From: Solirubrobacteraceae bacterium
GTDB lineage: Bacteria > Actinomycetota > Thermoleophilia > Solirubrobacterales > Solirubrobacteraceae
Direction of reading: 5' to 3'
DNA: 7,407 nucleotides
NCBI GenBank assembly: GCA_030043235.1
Contig: JASHYF010000064.1
Coordinates: 1-7,407, forward strand
In this document: one piece after another, positions 4,995-7,407 of the stretch
Layout of the letters: each line of letters starts with the position of its first letter
Position numbering within the stretch: the first letter of the stretch is position 1
The notes under the pieces: model-generated
Seen by the model: only the letters and a program-made list of their open reading frames with translations
Database searches by the model: none
Told to the model about the DNA's origin: nothing
Program-made: the position numbers and the translations under genes

Positions 4995-7407
4995 CTACGG
5001 CATCGGCGCGTCAGCGCGCACGATCGGCAGGGTCGAGACGAGGGCGGTCTCGATGTTGCTCGCCGGCACCGCTTTGCCCATTATCTCGCCCTGCGCCAGC
5101 GTGCAGCCCATGCCCTGCAGGGCACCGATCTGCTCCAAGCTTTCGATGCCCTTGGCGATGACCGTCAGCGACAGGTCGCGCCCGACGATCATGATCGCCT
5201 CCAGCAGCCACGTGCGGTAGTCCTCGTCCTCCGACGCCGCCAGTGAGCCGCGGTCGACCTTGAGGAAGTCCAACGGCAGGCGCCGCAGGTCGGAGTGGTA
5301 TGCGTAGCCGTTGCCGCCGAAGTCGTCGATCGCGATGCTCACGCCCAGCTGATCGATCTCCCCGAGGCGCTCTACCGCCGCCGCCACGTCGCGCATGATC
5401 GTCGTCTCACCGATCTCGAGCGTCACCAGCGACGGCTCGATGCCCGATTGCTGCAGCGCGCGCCGCACATCGGTGACGAAGCCTTCGCGATTCAGCTGGT
5501 TTGCGGAGACCTCCACCGATACGCCGACGCGGTAGCCGGCCACGTTCCACGCGGCGGCTCGCGTGCACGCCTCCTCCAGCAGCCACCTGCCGATCGGCAC
5601 CGACAGGCCGGTTTCCTCGGCCAACGCCATGAAGTCGGCCGGCGCCAGCACGCCCTGCTTGGGGTGCAGCCAGCGCACGAGCGCCTCGAGGCTGTTGACG
5701 CTGCCGGTGTTCAGGTCGTAGATCGGCTCGTACAGCACGAAGAACTGTTTCTCCGCGAGCGCCGTGTTCAGCTCTGCCTCGAGCACGCCGCGTCCCTCGA
5801 TGACCGAGCGCATGTTCGCGTTGAAAAGCGTATAGCGGTCCTTGCCGGCGGACTTCGCCGCATTGAGTGCCAGCTGCGCGTCGCGCAGCAGGTCTTCGGG
5901 CGTCGCGTAGCGGCCGAAGGCGACGCCGATGCTCGCCGTGAGATTCAAGCCGGGACCGGCGTCCTCGAGGTCGAACGGCTTGTGCAGAGCCTCGACCACG
6001 CGCCGGGCGAGCGAGTCCAGCCGCGCGCCGCGCGCCGCCGTCTCGACCAGCAGCACGAACTCGTCTCCACCGAGACGACCCACCGTGTCGCCCGCGCGCA
6101 CAACCGCCTCCAGACGCTGGGCGACGCTCTTCAGGATCCGATCGCCCGCCGCGCGCCCCAGTCGCTGGTTGACCTCGTCGAACCAGTCGATGTCGATGAA
6201 CAGCGCTCCCACGAGCAGGCCCGACTGGCGCCCAGCGCGCGCGAGCATGCACTCGGCGCGATCGAGCATCAGCGCGCGGTTGGGCAGCCCGGCGAGGCGA
6301 TCGTGGAGGTCTTCGCCGGGCAGCTCGCGCGCCTGCTGCGTCCGCGCCGGCGCCGGCGGGCGACCCGCGCTGAGCACGAACACCAGCGCGCCGAGCAGCA
6401 GGCTGAGGAGCAAGCCCACCACCAGCAGCGCGAGCGCGTCGCCGTCGTTCAGCACGCCCGCGCTCGCGAGCGTGCCGAAGCCCTGCACGGTCCACCCGCC
6501 GGGGAGGTCGATCGTCGTGCTCGGCGCGGTCGGAGGTGGCGTGCCGCTTCCATACGCCGCCCTGGCCGAGCTGCTCTGGAAGACGAGGCGTGCCGCGTCG
6601 CCGGGGTGGCCCTGCAGCGCCTCGCCAAGCACCACGCCGGGCGCGAACACCTCCCGCAGCCATCCCACGAACGCTCCCCTGCGGGCGTCCAGTGTCGCGG
6701 GCGGCTGGTTGCCTCGATATACCGGCATCAGCACTTCTAGCGTTCCGCCACTTGCCGCCGACGCCGTGTAGTGGCTGAAGCCGGAGTCGCGCGAGAGCAG
6801 CAGCCCCGCTCGCGTCTTGCAGTAATCGAGGCCCGCCGGCGGGCGTCCGCCCGCGTGCCTTGCGAGCGTGGTCACGGCCAGGCAGTAGTACGCGCGCGCA
6901 CCCGCCGGAGACACCGCCAGGCGCCTCGCGGCACGTGCGGTGGCGCTTGCGGTGAGCGTGTGCACACCCGCAGTCGCCGGGGCGGCGGGACCGCTCACGG
7001 CCCTCGCTTCGAACGCAGGCATTTCCGGCGCCCGCACGAGCGCCACCAGGCCGAGCTGTTCGAGCTCGGGGTAGCGTCGCAGCGTCTGCGCCCATTTCGC
7101 CCAGCTGTCGAACTGCGCCGGGGTGGCCTGCGGGTTGCCCGCCAGGTATGTCGCCCCGCTGATGCCGAGCTCCTGCTCGCGCTCGAGGGTCAGCTTCGTG
7201 CTTGTCGCGACCGCCGCCGCGGACAGCTGGGAGGTTCGCCGTGCGCTTTCCGTGTCGTTGTGCGCGACCTGCTGTGCGCCGATCACCGAGCCAACCGCTC
7301 CAGCCGCGACGCACACGAGCGCCACCACGCCCCACACGAGCCGGCGGCTGAGGCTCGGCGGCCTCGCGGGGCTCTGGGCAGCGGGCGTCGCCGCATCGCG
7401 CGTGCCC
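4995..7407 (-). CDS. Membrane-bound CHASE-GGDEF-EAL cyclic-di-GMP protein; 5' end probably outside the window
   Basis: The frame is open to the right edge. Residues are numbered from a GTG at 7337, but 23 further in-frame codons upstream lack ATG/GTG/TTG, so the true start is either that GTG or beyond the window; the basic SRRL stretch just before the first membrane segment favours the latter. Order: membrane segment (2-22), CHASE-type extracytoplasmic sensor (about 60-235, with GLDYCKTRAG and MPVYRG), second membrane segment (301-323), GGDEF (345-505), EAL (515-768). In GGDEF, D382, N390, D399 and G423-F427 are intact, and R414-x-x-D417 forms the inhibitory site five residues before GGDEF, so c-di-GMP synthesis with product inhibition is expected. 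D387 replaces the usual Lys of the FK motif. In EAL, E551, E641, E644, D671, D672, K693 and Q749 are present, but E609 replaces the metal-binding Asn, K729 replaces the Glu of the EGVE motif, and loop 6 carries an extra residue. Hydrolysis is therefore doubtful. The ligand of the sensor is unknown. Confidence 0.9.
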   Translation of the reverse strand, partial: GTRDAATPAAQSPARPPSLSRRLVWGVVALVCVAAGAVGSVIGAQQVAHNDTESARRTSQLSAAAVATSTKLTLEREQELGISGATYLAGNPQATPAQFDSWAKWAQTLRRYPELEQLGLVALVRAPEMPAFEARAVSGPAAPATAGVHTLTASATARAARRLAVSPAGARAYYCLAVTTLARHAGGRPPAGLDYCKTRAGLLLSRDSGFSHYTASAASGGTLEVLMPVYRGNQPPATLDARRGAFVGWLREVFAPGVVLGEALQGHPGDAARLVFQSSSARAAYGSGTPPPTAPSTTIDLPGGWTVQGFGTLASAGVLNDGDALALLVVGLLLSLLLGALVFVLSAGRPPAPARTQQARELPGEDLHDRLAGLPNRALMLDRAECMLARAGRQSGLLVGALFIDIDWFDEVNQRLGRAAGDRILKSVAQRLEAVVRAGDTVGRLGGDEFVLLVETAARGARLDSLARRVVEALHKPFDLEDAGPGLNLTASIGVAFGRYATPEDLLRDAQLALNAAKSAGKDRYTLFNANMRSVIEGRGVLEAELNTALAEKQFFVLYEPIYDLNTGSVNSLEALVRWLHPKQGVLAPADFMALAEETGLSVPIGRWLLEEACTRAAAWNVAGYRVGVSVEVSANQLNREGFVTDVRRALQQSGIEPSLVTLEIGETTIMRDVAAAVERLGEIDQLGVSIAIDDFGGNGYAYHSDLRRLPLDFLKVDRGSLAASEDEDYRTWLLEAIMIVGRDLSLTVIAKGIESLEQIGALQGMGCTLAQGEIMGKAVPASNIETALVSTLPIVRADAPMP

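Noticed and set aside
3585..5246. Long plus-strand open frame (553 codons), with similar long plus-strand frames at 1962-3545 and 5295-6740
   Set aside because: They lie antisense to genes with clear domains and catalytic motifs, are rich in Arg, Ala and Pro, and show no recognisable domain. Long antisense frames are expected at this GC content.
1..7407. CRISPR array, tRNA or rRNA genes, insertion sequences or attachment sites
   Set aside because: I saw no spaced palindromic repeats, RNA gene signatures, transposase frames or terminal inverted repeats; the only repeats are the RCC1 coding repeats, the short G-tract repeat and the 14-bp tandem tract.

Overview
The window is GC-rich and all three genes I can support lie on the minus strand. 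Reading from right to left they are: a membrane-bound cyclic-di-GMP protein (CHASE-GGDEF-EAL, runs off the right edge), a small MaoC-type enoyl-CoA hydratase, and a very large exported S53 (sedolisin-type) peptidase mosaic that fills the left 57% of the window and runs off the left edge with no stop codon. The plus strand holds only antisense shadow frames.

The likely host is a high-GC actinobacterium, probably of class Thermoleophilia (Solirubrobacterales). The reasons are the style of the exported protein (S53 core, Fn3-like modules reading 'GTVNPN...YYFRVDATN', IPT/TIG modules, RCC1 repeats and a six-cysteine C-terminal module), which I associate with that group, plus a MaoC protein resembling mycobacterial NodN-like hydratases. 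This is recognition from memory, not a database result.

Layout. 4995-7407: transmembrane segment, extracytoplasmic CHASE sensor, second transmembrane segment, a GGDEF domain with intact GGDEF and RxxD motifs, and an EAL domain with an E-A-L motif but two altered metal or catalytic positions and an altered loop 6. This suggests a diguanylate cyclase whose EAL domain no longer hydrolyses c-di-GMP. 4848-4994: a 147-base gap with a 14-bp tandem repeat (about 3.5 copies) and a good Shine-Dalgarno sequence. 4356-4847: MaoC-like hydratase. 4206-4355: a 150-base gap with strong G-tracts on the coding strand. 1-4205: exported protein of at least 1401 residues, ordered signal peptide, short pro-region, S53 peptidase (E191, D195, D273, S380), Fn3-like, IPT/TIG, seven-bladed RCC1 propeller, IPT/TIG, Fn3-like, cysteine-rich C-terminal module.

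The genes do not form an obvious single pathway. The spacings of about 150 bases do not prove an operon. The most notable features are the S53 peptidase fused to an RCC1 propeller whose inter-blade loops carry regularly placed cysteine pairs, and the degenerate EAL domain.
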